From assembly GCF_039522585.1 (NCBI RefSeq), contig NZ_BAAADR010000014.1: a DNA stretch of 64,000 bases. One strand, 5' to 3'. Origin of the DNA: Bisbaumannia salifodinae (GTDB lineage: Bacteria > Pseudomonadota > Gammaproteobacteria > Pseudomonadales > Halomonadaceae). Positions 33,124-41,827 of the stretch are shown piece after piece (positions within the stretch are counted from its first letter, which is position 1; each line of letters begins with the position of its first letter). The notes beneath the pieces are model-generated. The model had not been told where the DNA came from. It saw only the letters and a list, made by a program, of their open reading frames with translations, and did no database searches. The position numbers were made by a program, and so were the translations under genes.

Positions 33124-34605
33124 ATGGCGATGCCGTGGCGCTGGATCCGGGAACACTGGCTGAACTGGGCCCCGATACTCAAGGTACTGGCCGTGCTCTG
33201 GCTGGTGTTGGCGGCCTTTATGGCGATCCCCTGGCTGGTATTGGTGATCGAGAGGGAGCCGGATGCCAACGCCTTCGCCCAGTCCATCGGCCTGGTGCTG
33301 GCGGTGGTGGCCCTGGTCTGGGCAGGCACGCGCCGGATCGAGATCGCCTTCAAGCCCTGGCAGATGTTCCTGCTCACCACCCTCAGTTGGCTGAGCATCA
33401 GCGCCTTCGCCAGCCTGCCCCTGATCCTGGGGGCGCCCCAGCTCTCCTTCACCAATGCGGTGTTCGAGTCGGTATCGGCGATCACCACCACCGGCTCCAC
33501 CGTCATGGTGGGCATCGAGACCCTTTCCGACGGCATCAAGCTATGGCGGGGCCTGATGCAATGGCTAGGGGGCATCGGCATCATCGTCATGGGCATCGCC
33601 ATCCTGCCCTTCCTCAAGGTGGGCGGCATGCGCCTCTTCCACACCGAATCCTCGGACTGGTCGGATAAGGTAATGCCCCGCACCGGCGGCATCGCCAAGG
33701 CCACCCTGGGGGTCTACTGCGGTTTCACGCTGGCCGCGATGCTCGCCTACTGGCTGGGGGGCATGCGGCCGCTGGATGCCGTGGTGCATGCCATGACATC
33801 GCTCGCCACCGGTGGCTTCGCCAACTCCGACGCCTCCTTCGGGGCCTATGCGGAGCTCCCCCACCTGCTGTGGATGGGGTCGCTGTTCATGCTCGCCGGG
33901 GCCCTGCCCTTCGTGCTCTATATCCGCATGCTGAGGGGGTCGCGACTGGCGCTATGGCGAGACCAGCAGGTGCGCGGGCTGCTACTGCTCCTGGCCACGG
34001 CCATCGTCGGCCTGAGCGCCTGGCGTATCGGCCAGGGAAACGCCCCCTTCGAGGCCCTGACCCATGTCGCCTTCAATGTGATCTCGGTGGTCACCACCAC
34101 CGGCTACGCCTCGGACGACTATGGCACCTGGGGCCCCCTGGCCATCATGGCCTTCTTCTACCTGATGTTCATGGGTGGCTGTAGCGGCTCCACCAGTGGC
34201 GGCATGAAGATGTTTCGCTTCCAGGTTGCCGCCATCCTGCTGAAGAGTCAGTTGAATTTCCTGATCCATCCGCGGGGAATCTTCGCCTCCCGCTACAATC
34301 ACCAGCCGCTGACCGACGATATCACCCGCGGCGTGGTGGCCTTCTCGTTCTTCTTCTTCCTGACCATCGCCGGCCTGGCATTGGCGTTGGCCACCCTGGG
34401 CCTGGACTATATGACCGCCCTCTCCTCGGCGGTGACCGCGGTCGCCAATGTGGGCCCGGGGCTCGGCGATATCGTGGGACCGGCCGGTAACTTCGCCTCC
34501 CTGCCGGATACCGCCAAGTGGTTGCTCTGTCTGGGCATGCTGCTGGGCAGGCTGGAAATTCTGACCGTGCTGGTGCTGCTGACGCCGATGTTCTGGCGGC
34601 GCTGA
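33124..34605 (+). CDS. trkH: TrkH family potassium uptake membrane subunit
   Basis: A 493-residue membrane protein with the four-repeat K+ channel architecture of TrkH. Filter-like segments include SAITTTGSTVM (repeat 1), TSLATGGFANSDASF (repeat 2), SVVTTTGYASDDYG (repeat 3) and AVANVGPGLGDI (repeat 4). It imports K+ with the NAD-binding TrkA, encoded 2.7 kb downstream with a KdpDE-like two-component pair in between. It could be labelled TrkI, as halophiles often carry several paralogues. Confidence 0.88.
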   Translation: MAMPWRWIREHWLNWAPILKVLAVLWLVLAAFMAIPWLVLVIEREPDANAFAQSIGLVLAVVALVWAGTRRIEIAFKPWQMFLLTTLSWLSISAFASLPLILGAPQLSFTNAVFESVSAITTTGSTVMVGIETLSDGIKLWRGLMQWLGGIGIIVMGIAILPFLKVGGMRLFHTESSDWSDKVMPRTGGIAKATLGVYCGFTLAAMLAYWLGGMRPLDAVVHAMTSLATGGFANSDASFGAYAELPHLLWMGSLFMLAGALPFVLYIRMLRGSRLALWRDQQVRGLLLLLATAIVGLSAWRIGQGNAPFEALTHVAFNVISVVTTTGYASDDYGTWGPLAIMAFFYLMFMGGCSGSTSGGMKMFRFQVAAILLKSQLNFLIHPRGIFASRYNHQPLTDDITRGVVAFSFFFFLTIAGLALALATLGLDYMTALSSAVTAVANVGPGLGDIVGPAGNFASLPDTAKWLLCLGMLLGRLEILTVLVLLTPMFWRR

Positions 34606-34606
34606 G

Positions 34607-34640
34607 CGAGACGATGGGCCAGGGTGAGACGATGGATTCG
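34607..34640 (+). repeat. 18-base tandem duplication at the kinase start
   Basis: GCGAGACGATGG at 34607-34618 recurs as GTGAGACGATGG at 34625-34636, giving two in-frame candidate ATG codons (34614 and 34632), each with the same upstream GNGAGAC box. The event sits exactly at the junction between trkH and the kinase gene. Confidence 0.75.
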
Positions 34641-36590
34641 GATTCGAGGGACATGACGACAAGGCTTCCATTGCGCCTGATGGTGGGGCTCAGCGGTGGC
34701 GGCGAAGATGCCGCCCTGGTGCGTGCCGCCCACCGCCTGGCATCCCGGGACGGGGTGCGCTGGTGTGCCGTCTACGTGGACAAGGGGCGCGAGGAACCGC
34801 GTCGACGCCTAGCGCTGGAACGCGACTTCGCCCAGATCCAGCGCCTGGGGGGCGAGACCCGGGTGCTTCCGGGCCAACAGCGGGCCCGGGAGCTGGCCGA
34901 CTATGCCCGGAGCCAGGGTGTCGCCACCCTGCTGGTGGGCGGCGCCAGGCCCTCCGGGTGGCGATTCTGGCGGCGCCCCCTGGCGGAGCAACTGGCACGT
35001 CTCGGTGGCCCCTATGACCTGGTGGTGGTGGCCGAGGCGCGCCCCCGACCGCGCTTCCGGCCGCGCCCTCGGCGCCTGAGCTGGCACCGACGCGACCCGC
35101 TGGTGGCCGCCGCGGCGACCCTGGTGGCCCTGGTCGCGGCCCTGGGTCTCGAGTCCTGGCTGGAACTCGCCAACCTCTCGCTGCTGTTCCTCGGGGCGGT
35201 GCTGGTCAGCGCCGCCATGGCGGGCACCGCCGCGGCCATGCTCAGCGCCGTGCTGGGCTTTGTGACCTTCAATGTCCTCTTCACCGAGCCGAAGCTGTCG
35301 CTGGCCATGGTCGAGCAGGAACAGCTGCTCACCGTGGTCTTCTTCCTGCTGGCGGCCGTCAGCGTGGGGCAGTTGGCGGGGCGGGGACGCCGCCGCCTGG
35401 TGGCACTGCGCGAGAGCCGCGACCAGACCTATCGGCTGCTGCAGTACGTCCAGGCCCTCTCGGTGGCCATGGACACCCAGGGCGTACGCCGAGTGGGCCT
35501 TCAGTCGCTGGAGCAATGGCTAAGAGTCCCCGTGGCCTTCCTCGAACGCCAGGCGGGGGAAAGCGGCCTACGCATCGCCGAGGCGCTGCCCGGCGCCTTG
35601 CGCCTCCCCGAGACGGCACTGAATGCCGCCGCCTGGAGCTGGCAACGGGGCAAGTCCAGCGGCCATGGCACCGAGACCCTGAGCGATCCGACGTGGCGCC
35701 TGATCCCGCTGCTGGAACAGGAGCGACGGCTGGGCGTGGTCGCCATCGCCCTGGGGGAACGCGGGCTGTCGCCGGAGGAGACGGCGCTGCTGAATACCAT
35801 GCTGAGTCAGTTCGCCATGGCCCTGGAGCGCACCCGACTGGTGGCGGAACTGGGCGCGACCCGCCTCTCCGAGGAGCACGAGCGCCTGCGCTCCGCCCTG
35901 CTCGCCTCGGTCTCCCATGACCTGCGCACGCCCCTGGCCTCGATCATCGGCTCGGCCAGCACCCTACGCGAACTGGAGGCCCAATTGTCCACGGAGGATC
36001 GGCATGAACTGCTGGATGGCATCCTCAGCGAAAGCGAGCGACTCAACCGCTATATCCAGAATCTGCTCGACATGACGCGGCTGGGCCATGGCACCCTCAA
36101 GATCGAACGCGATTGGGTGACCCTGGACGACCTGGTCGCGGCGGCCCTGAAGCGCCTGGCCAATCCCCTGGAGGGACTCGAGCTGGTGCGCGACTGGCCC
36201 GACGACCTGCCGCTGCTCTTCGTGCACCCCGCCCTGATCGAACAGGCCCTGGTCAATGTCCTCGACAACGCGGCGCGTTTCTCGCCGCCCGGCGGGCGCC
36301 TGGGCATCACCGCCGGCGTCGATGATGATGCCCTGGTGCTGCGGGTGACCGACCAGGGCCCCGGCATTCCCCCCGGCGAGCGGGAGCGGGTCTTCGATAT
36401 GTTCTTTACCGGCGGCGATGGGGATCGCGGCCGCCATGGCAGCGGCCTGGGGCTGGCCATCTGCCGGGGCATGGTCGGCGCCCACGGGGGACGCATCGCC
36501 GCCCTGGCCAACCCCGAGGGGGAAGGCACCTGCATCGAGATCCGCCTGCCCCTGGAGCCAACCGACGAGGAGGCCGCCGATGGAGACTAA
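34632..36590 (+). CDS. KdpD-like sensor histidine kinase lacking the N-terminal P-loop domain
   Basis: About 652 residues. It begins with a universal-stress-protein-like domain (LMVGLSGGGEDAALVRAAHR to about 140), then four DUF4118-type transmembrane helices (about 155-260), a GAF-like region, HisKA with the phospho-acceptor His in LLASVSHDLRTPLASIIGSA, and the ATPase domain (NVLDNAARFSPPGG, DQGPGIPPGER, HGSGLGLAICRG). True KdpD proteins start with a KdpD domain carrying a P-loop; here it is absent. ATG 34614, 34632 or 34653 could all start it. The gene lies between trkH and the regulator, whose start overlaps its stop by 11 bases. Confidence 0.85.
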   Translation: MDSDSRDMTTRLPLRLMVGLSGGGEDAALVRAAHRLASRDGVRWCAVYVDKGREEPRRRLALERDFAQIQRLGGETRVLPGQQRARELADYARSQGVATLLVGGARPSGWRFWRRPLAEQLARLGGPYDLVVVAEARPRPRFRPRPRRLSWHRRDPLVAAAATLVALVAALGLESWLELANLSLLFLGAVLVSAAMAGTAAAMLSAVLGFVTFNVLFTEPKLSLAMVEQEQLLTVVFFLLAAVSVGQLAGRGRRRLVALRESRDQTYRLLQYVQALSVAMDTQGVRRVGLQSLEQWLRVPVAFLERQAGESGLRIAEALPGALRLPETALNAAAWSWQRGKSSGHGTETLSDPTWRLIPLLEQERRLGVVAIALGERGLSPEETALLNTMLSQFAMALERTRLVAELGATRLSEEHERLRSALLASVSHDLRTPLASIIGSASTLRELEAQLSTEDRHELLDGILSESERLNRYIQNLLDMTRLGHGTLKIERDWVTLDDLVAAALKRLANPLEGLELVRDWPDDLPLLFVHPALIEQALVNVLDNAARFSPPGGRLGITAGVDDDALVLRVTDQGPGIPPGERERVFDMFFTGGDGDRGRHGSGLGLAICRGMVGAHGGRIAALANPEGEGTCIEIRLPLEPTDEEAADGD

Positions 36591-37299
36591 GTCCGGTGGG
36601 CGCATCCTGGTGGTGGATGACGAGCGTCAGATTCGCCGCTTCCTGCGCATCAGCCTGGCCTCCCAGGGCTACCAGGTGATCGAGGCCGAGACCGGCGGCG
36701 AGGGACTGACGATGGCGCTGACGCAGTCGCCGGATCTGGTACTGCTGGACCTGGGGCTCCCCGACCGGGAGGGGCAGGAGGTCCTGGAGGCCCTGCGCGC
36801 CCAGAGCGATGTCCCGGTGATCGTGGTCTCGGTTCGCGAGCGCGAGGCGGAGAAGGTGCGCGCCCTGGACGGCGGCGCCAACGACTATGTCACCAAGCCG
36901 TTCGGGATCCAGGAACTGCTCGCCCGGGTGCGTCGGCTGCTGCGCTTTCACGCCGGCCAGAATGGCGAGGCCCTCGCCTCCCGGTTCCGCCAGGGCGACC
37001 TGCGCATCGACCTGCCGCGGCGCCGGGTACGGCTGGCGGAGGAGGACCTGCACCTGACCCCCAAGGAGTACGCCGTGCTGGAGACACTCTGCCGTCATGC
37101 CGGCCGGGTGGTGACCCAGACGCAGCTGTTGCGGGAGATCTGGGGCCCCAGCCACGCCGAGGACAGCCACTACCTGAGGATCCTGGTCAGCCGGCTGCGC
37201 CATAAGCTGGGGGACGACCCCCAGACCCCCGTCCTGCTGCAGACGGAAGCCGGCATCGGCTATCGGCTGCAGGTGGAACCCGACGATGCCGACGACTAG
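36580..37299 (+). CDS. KdpE-like OmpR-family response regulator
   Basis: A 239-residue regulator: receiver domain with acidic pair DDE (residues 14-16), phospho-acceptor Asp in LVLLDLGLPDREG and Lys in TKPFG, followed by an OmpR/PhoB winged helix (LTPKEYAVLETLCRHAGRVV, YLRILVSRLRHKLGDDPQTP). It matches KdpE in overall sequence style. The start overlaps the kinase end. No kdpFABC genes are nearby, so the likely target is the surrounding trk system. Confidence 0.9.
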   Translation: METKSGGRILVVDDERQIRRFLRISLASQGYQVIEAETGGEGLTMALTQSPDLVLLDLGLPDREGQEVLEALRAQSDVPVIVVSVREREAEKVRALDGGANDYVTKPFGIQELLARVRRLLRFHAGQNGEALASRFRQGDLRIDLPRRRVRLAEEDLHLTPKEYAVLETLCRHAGRVVTQTQLLREIWGPSHAEDSHYLRILVSRLRHKLGDDPQTPVLLQTEAGIGYRLQVEPDDADD

Positions 37300-37326
37300 G
37301 CCAGCCCGGCCACAGGAGCCATACCC

Positions 37327-38700
37327 ATGAAGATCATCATTCTCGGCGCCGGCCAGGTCGGCGGTACCCTGGCCGAACACCTGGCCCACGAGGAGAACGA
37401 CATCACGGTGGTGGACACCGACGGCGAGCGGCTGCGCGAGCTGCACAACCGCCTGGACATCCGCACCGTCAGCGGCCCCGCCTCCTACCCCATGGTGCTG
37501 CGCCAGGCCGGCTGCGAGGATGCCGACATGCTGATCGCGGTGACCAGCCAGGACGAGGTCAACATGATCGCCTGCCAGGTCGCCCATACCCTGTTCCGCA
37601 CCCCCACCAAGATCGCCCGGGTCCGCGCCACCGCCTACCTGACCCGCAAGGGCCTGTTCGCCCACGAGGCGGTGCCCATCGACGTGCTGATCAGCCCCGA
37701 GCAGGTGGTCACCGACCATATCCGCCGCCTGATCGAGTACCCCGGCGCCCTGCAGGTGCTGGAGTTCGCCGGCGGCCAGGTGCAGCTGGTGGCGGTGGAG
37801 GCCTTCTATGGCGGACCCCTGGTGGGCCAGGACCTGGGCTTCCTGCGCCGCCATATGCCCAGCGTGGATACCCGGGTGGCGGCCATCTACCGCCGCAACC
37901 GGCCGATCATCCCGCGTGGCGATACGGTGATCGAGGCCGACGACGAGGTGTTCTTCATCGCCGCGCGTCGCGATATCCGCGCGGTGATGAGCGAGCTGCG
38001 CCGGGTCGAGCGGGACTTCCGCCGGGTGGTGATCGCCGGCGGCGGCAATATCGGCGAGCGCCTCGCCGAGATGCTCGAGCACAGCCATCAGGTGAAGATC
38101 ATCGAGCACAGCCTGGAGCGCTGCACCACCCTCTCCGAGCGCCTCGACCGCACCGTGGTGCTCCACGGCAGCGCCACCAGCAAGCGCCTGCTGCTGGAGG
38201 AGAACATCGAGGACTGCGATATCTTCTGCGCCCTGACCAACGACGACGAGGTCAATATCATGTCGTCGATGCTGGCCAAGCGCCTCGGTGCCCGGCGGGT
38301 GCTGACGCTGATCAACAACGCCGCCTACGTGGACCTGGTGCAGGGCGGCGAGATCGATATCGCCATCTCCCCCCAGCAGGCCACCATCGGCAGCCTGCTG
38401 ACCCATGTGCGGCGCGGCGATATCGTCAATGTCCACTCGCTGCGCCGCGGCGCCGCCGAGGCCATCGAGGCGATCGCCCACGGCGATGCCCGCTCCTCCC
38501 GGGTGGTAGGCCGCGCCATCGGCGACATCGACCTGCCGAGCGGCACCACCATCGGCGCCATCGTGCGCGGCAAGGAGGTGCTGATCGCCCACGACGACGT
38601 GGTGGTGGAGTCCGGCGATCACGTGATCCTGTTCGTGATCGACAAGCGCCGCATCCGCGACGTGGAGCGCCTCTTCCAGGTCGGCCTGACCTTCTTCTAG
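37327..38700 (+). CDS. trkA: TrkA potassium uptake regulatory subunit
   Basis: A 457-residue peripheral membrane protein with two tandem RCK units: NAD-binding ILGAGQVGGTLAEHLAHEEN at residue 4 and VVIAGGGNIGERLAEMLEHS at about residue 235, each followed by a TrkA-C domain. It gates TrkH by nucleotide binding. It completes the cluster trkH, kinase, regulator, trkA, all on + with short gaps. Confidence 0.95.
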   Translation: MKIIILGAGQVGGTLAEHLAHEENDITVVDTDGERLRELHNRLDIRTVSGPASYPMVLRQAGCEDADMLIAVTSQDEVNMIACQVAHTLFRTPTKIARVRATAYLTRKGLFAHEAVPIDVLISPEQVVTDHIRRLIEYPGALQVLEFAGGQVQLVAVEAFYGGPLVGQDLGFLRRHMPSVDTRVAAIYRRNRPIIPRGDTVIEADDEVFFIAARRDIRAVMSELRRVERDFRRVVIAGGGNIGERLAEMLEHSHQVKIIEHSLERCTTLSERLDRTVVLHGSATSKRLLLEENIEDCDIFCALTNDDEVNIMSSMLAKRLGARRVLTLINNAAYVDLVQGGEIDIAISPQQATIGSLLTHVRRGDIVNVHSLRRGAAEAIEAIAHGDARSSRVVGRAIGDIDLPSGTTIGAIVRGKEVLIAHDDVVVESGDHVILFVIDKRRIRDVERLFQVGLTFF

Positions 38701-39039
38701 GAAGAATGGGAAGGGACACTCAGCCAGGAAGGAGGCTTATAAGGTGCCGCCGAAGGCGAGGCCCTGGAGTCGCCACCGCCGCTGCCCTGGGGGACGCTAA
38801 TCAGCCGAGAGCGAAGAATAAAAGGGGAAGAAGGCGCTGCCCCCGGCGGCCTTCCCCGCGAGTGTGCGGTCGCGTACAGACATCCTGCGCGCCAGGCGCC
38901 AGCCTACGGATTGAGGGCATTCGAACCCATTGTCGCAGCAGGAGTGGTTCGAAGCGCCTTGCCCCAAGACGCCCAGGCACGCATCCTGCCGGGTCGGTAG
39001 ACCATAGAATGGCGTGTCGGGCTCATCAGGAGCCTGAAT
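38701..39039. other. Mosaic intergenic segment carrying copies of neighbouring gene ends
   Basis: No gene is supported here. The left part is assembled from pieces found elsewhere in the window. Bases 38743-38762 are identical to 40168-40187, the 3' end of the LacI-type repressor gene. Bases 38756-38802 match, with two substitutions and a two-base gap, 32972-33020, the 3' end of the MocR gene. The remainder leads to the desaturase start and shows no clear promoter. Confidence 0.75.
38743..38762 (+). repeat. Left copy of 20-base direct repeat flanking the desaturase
   Basis: GGTGCCGCCGAAGGCGAGGC is identical to 40168-40187. The two copies bracket the desaturase gene and its leader, and the right copy is native coding sequence of the repressor gene, so the left copy is probably the derived one. 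Confidence 0.85.
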
Positions 39040-40146
39040 ATGGCCCTCCAAGAGCCGAATGGCGACATCACCACCGAACCACGGGCATTGATGCGCATGC
39101 TCGGCGGCTACTGCGAGCCACGCCTCGCCCGCAGCGTTCTGGAAATCATGCTCACGGTGATTCCCTTTGCCACTCTCTGGATACTGCTATGGGCCAGCCT
39201 GGGCGCCGGCCACTGGCTTGGCCTGTTGCTCGTCGTGCCCGCCGCCGGTTTTCTCGTACGCATGTTCATGATCATGCACGACTGCAGCCACAGATCCTTC
39301 TTCCGATCCAAGCGCGTCAACGACTGGGTGGGACGGGTGATCGGCGTTCTGACCCTGACGCCCTACGATTTATGGCGCCACACCCATGCACGCCATCATG
39401 CCAGCTCCGGCAACCTGGATCGCCCGCGTGTCGGCGGCATCGACACCCTGACCGTGCGCGACTTCCAGGGCCTGCCGCGAAGGCAGCGGCTCCGCTACCG
39501 TCTGTACCGACACCCGCTGGTGCTGTTCGGTCTCGGCCCAGCGTACATTTTCCTGCTGGATAATCGCCTGCCCCTGGGTTTCCACCGCGCGGGATGGATG
39601 CCCTGGCTGAGCACCATGGGCACCAACGCGGCGATCGCGGCCGGCGTCACCGCGATGATGTGGCTAGTCGGCGTCGGCCCTTTCCTGCTGGTACATCTGC
39701 CAATCATGCTGCTCGCCGCGTCAATCGGCGTCTGGCTGTTCTATGTCCAGCACCAGTTCGCGGAGACCCTCTGGGAACATGACAACGACTGGACGTTCCA
39801 CGAGGCGGCGCTGCATGGCAGTTCGCACTATGACCTGCCGGGTGTGCTGCGCTGGTTCACCGCCAATATCGGGGTGCATCATGTCCACCACCTCTGCAAC
39901 CGCATCCCCTTCTACCGTCTACCCGAGGTGCTCCGTGACCACCCCGAGTTCCGGCGTGTCGGCCGCCTGACGCTGCGGCAAAGCCTCGCAGCGGTGCAGC
40001 TCTCGCTATGGGATGAGGAAAAGCGGCGCCTGGTCTCCTTTGACGAAGCACGAGAAGTGTCGCCGACTGAGGCTGGCAGCAGCACTGACCGAGTGCGTCG
40101 GATCGATCAACCGAAGGCACTCAGCGGCCGACAGCCAGCCAGGTGA
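39040..40146 (+). CDS. Membrane fatty acid desaturase
   Basis: A 368-residue integral membrane di-iron desaturase. The three histidine boxes are present: HDCSHRSFF (about residue 81), HTHARHHASSGN (about 113), and HHVHHLCNRIPFYRLPE (about 286), with four membrane-spanning segments between. It would introduce a double bond into membrane or soluble acyl chains, useful for fluidity under cold or salt. Codon use is a little less GC-extreme than neighbours, and 20-base direct repeats flank the gene, suggesting insertion between trkA and the gluconate operon. Confidence 0.88.
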   Translation: MALQEPNGDITTEPRALMRMLGGYCEPRLARSVLEIMLTVIPFATLWILLWASLGAGHWLGLLLVVPAAGFLVRMFMIMHDCSHRSFFRSKRVNDWVGRVIGVLTLTPYDLWRHTHARHHASSGNLDRPRVGGIDTLTVRDFQGLPRRQRLRYRLYRHPLVLFGLGPAYIFLLDNRLPLGFHRAGWMPWLSTMGTNAAIAAGVTAMMWLVGVGPFLLVHLPIMLLAASIGVWLFYVQHQFAETLWEHDNDWTFHEAALHGSSHYDLPGVLRWFTANIGVHHVHHLCNRIPFYRLPEVLRDHPEFRRVGRLTLRQSLAAVQLSLWDEEKRRLVSFDEAREVSPTEAGSSTDRVRRIDQPKALSGRQPAR

Positions 40147-40161
40147 TACGAGGCCCGGCAG

Positions 40162-41160
40162 TTAGAGGGTGCCGCCGAAGGCGAGGCGATAACCCAGGTC
40201 GATGGTGGGCTCCCCGATGGGCCGGCCCTCCAGGCGGCTCAGGAGTTCCCGGGCGGCGCGTTCGCCGATGGCGCGGCGCGGGGTGATCACGCTGGCCAGG
40301 GCCGGCGCCATTACCTGGCCGACGTCGTGGCCGTGGAAGCCGGCGATGGCCAGGCGCTGCGGCACCGGGATCCCCCGGCGCAGGCACTCGAAGTAGGCGC
40401 CGAGGGCCACGTCATCGTTGGTGCAGAAGAGGCCGTCGGTCTCCGGGTACTTGTCCAGCACCTCGCCCATCAGCTCGGCGCCGACGCTATAGGAGGAACG
40501 CTGGCCGCTCTGCAGGGTCACCGGCGCCAGGCCATAGGCCGCCATGGCCGCCGCGTAGCCCTCGCCGCGCTGGCGGGTGCGGGCATCCAGGCGTACCGCC
40601 AGGTAGACCACATGGCGCCGCCCCCGGGCAAGCATCGCCTCCACCATGGCCCGGGCCGCCGCCACGTTGTCGTAGCCCACCGCCTGGTGCAGCGGCGGAG
40701 TGCGGCTGTCCATGATCTCCACCGTGGGGATGCCGGCGGTCTCCAGCATGCGCAGGCTGCGCGGGCTGTGCTGGCTGTCGGAGAGGATCACCCCGTCCAC
40801 GTTGTAGGAGAGCAACGAGGCCAGGCTGCGCTCCTCCAGGGCCTGGTCGTAGCCGTAGTGGGAGAGCATCAGATGATAGCCCGCCGGTTCGGTGACCTCC
40901 TCGATGCCGACGATCACCTCGGCGAACACCTGGTTGGTCAGCGAGGGCACCAGCACGCCGATGGCATGGCTGCGCGCCTTGGAAAGGATATCCGGGGCGC
41001 GGTTGGGGATATAGCCGAGCTCCTCGGCCACCTCGAAGATGCGCTCACGCAGCCCCTCCGAGACCGTGGCCGGGTCGCGCAGGCAGCGGCTCACGGTCAT
41101 CTTGGTGGCGCCGACCTTGTCGGCGATATCCTGGAGGGTGGGACGCTTCTTCTTCACCAT
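40162..41160 (-). CDS. gntR: LacI family repressor, gluconate-type (GntR-like)
   Basis: A 332-residue LacI-family regulator: helix-turn-helix and hinge PTLQDIADKVGATKMTVSRC (residues 7-26) and SKARSHAIGVLVPSLTNQVF, then a periplasmic-binding-like effector domain (AIAGFHGHDVGQVMAPALAS). The sequence closely resembles E. coli GntR and it sits directly downstream of gluconokinase. It is the last gene of the TRAP/gluconokinase cluster, and a GntR-type operator lies upstream of that cluster at 45020-45033. Confidence 0.85.
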   Translation of the reverse strand: MVKKKRPTLQDIADKVGATKMTVSRCLRDPATVSEGLRERIFEVAEELGYIPNRAPDILSKARSHAIGVLVPSLTNQVFAEVIVGIEEVTEPAGYHLMLSHYGYDQALEERSLASLLSYNVDGVILSDSQHSPRSLRMLETAGIPTVEIMDSRTPPLHQAVGYDNVAAARAMVEAMLARGRRHVVYLAVRLDARTRQRGEGYAAAMAAYGLAPVTLQSGQRSSYSVGAELMGEVLDKYPETDGLFCTNDDVALGAYFECLRRGIPVPQRLAIAGFHGHDVGQVMAPALASVITPRRAIGERAARELLSRLEGRPIGEPTIDLGYRLAFGGTL

Positions 41161-41214
41161 GGCTCGCCCGTCGCTGACATCAGGGCCACACCTTAGCGGA
41201 GTTGCCCGGGTAAA

Positions 41215-41739
41215 TCATGCCTCGCCTCCCTCCTCGCCCAGCGCCGCGACGAAGGCCTCGACGATGGCCTCGGGGGCCTCGGCGATATCCGCCACCCTGG
41301 CCTCGTCCGGCCCCGGCGGCTCCAGGTCGGCGAGCTGGCTGGCGAGCATGGCATCGCCCTTGAAGAAGTGCCCCCGGCGGGAACCGAGGCGCTCACGCAA
41401 CAAGGCCTGCTCGCCGTCGAGGTAGAGAATGCGCAGCGCCGGGTCGCCGCGGCGCAGGCGCCCGCGATAGCGCGCCTTGAGCGCCGAGCAGGCGATCACC
41501 ACCGAGGCATCGCGGCCACGATAGTCGGCGAAGCGCCCCGCCAGGGTATCGAGCCAGCCGCGCCGGTCGTCGTCGGTGAGCGGGATGCTGCGGGCCATCT
41601 TGGCCACGTTGGCGGCGCTATGGTGGTCATCGCCGTCGATGAAATCGGCGCCGAGGCGCCGCGCCAGGAGGCGGCCGACATGGGACTTTCCCGAGCCGGA
41701 GACGCCCATCACCAGAATGCGGTAGGAAGCCGTGGTCAC
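41215..41739 (-). CDS. gntK: Gluconokinase
   Basis: A 174-residue kinase of the GntK/thermoresistant type: P-loop VMGVSGSGKSHVGRLLARRL (residues 9-28), FIDGDDHHSAANVAKMARSI with the substrate-binding Asp/His set, and CSALKARYRGRLR. It phosphorylates gluconate to 6-phosphogluconate for the pentose phosphate or Entner-Doudoroff route. The start is GTG at 41739 with GAGGAG five bases upstream; it overlaps the stop of a 24-codon mini-ORF. Confidence 0.93.
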   Translation of the reverse strand: MTTASYRILVMGVSGSGKSHVGRLLARRLGADFIDGDDHHSAANVAKMARSIPLTDDDRRGWLDTLAGRFADYRGRDASVVIACSALKARYRGRLRRGDPALRILYLDGEQALLRERLGSRRGHFFKGDAMLASQLADLEPPGPDEARVADIAEAPEAIVEAFVAALGEEGGEA

Positions 41740-41810
41740 GCTTGCTCCTCGTCTCGGTTGCCGCCAAAGGCGGCCGGGATGCGGCAGGAATGCCGGGGCA
41801 TGTTCGCCAT
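41736..41810 (-). CDS. 24-codon mini-ORF from a tandem junction duplication
   Basis: It reads MANMPRHSCRIPAAFGGNRD then EEQA and ends in a TGA that overlaps the GTG start of gluconokinase. The DNA around its start, GGCAACTAAGACGAGGAGTG with AGCGTGA (41838-41810), recurs at its end as GGCAACCGAGACGAGGAGCA with AGCGTGA, 74 bases away, so the junction between dctM and gntK has been duplicated. A GCCGCC-TTT-GGCGGC hairpin (41760-41774) lies within it. Expression and role unknown. Confidence 0.55.
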   Translation of the reverse strand: MANMPRHSCRIPAAFGGNRDEEQA

Positions 41811-41827
41811 CACGCTCACTCCTCGTC

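Noticed and set aside
36406..38622. 738-residue minus-strand frame opposite kdpE/trkA
   Set aside because: It is a shadow of trkA and the response regulator; no start signal or domain.
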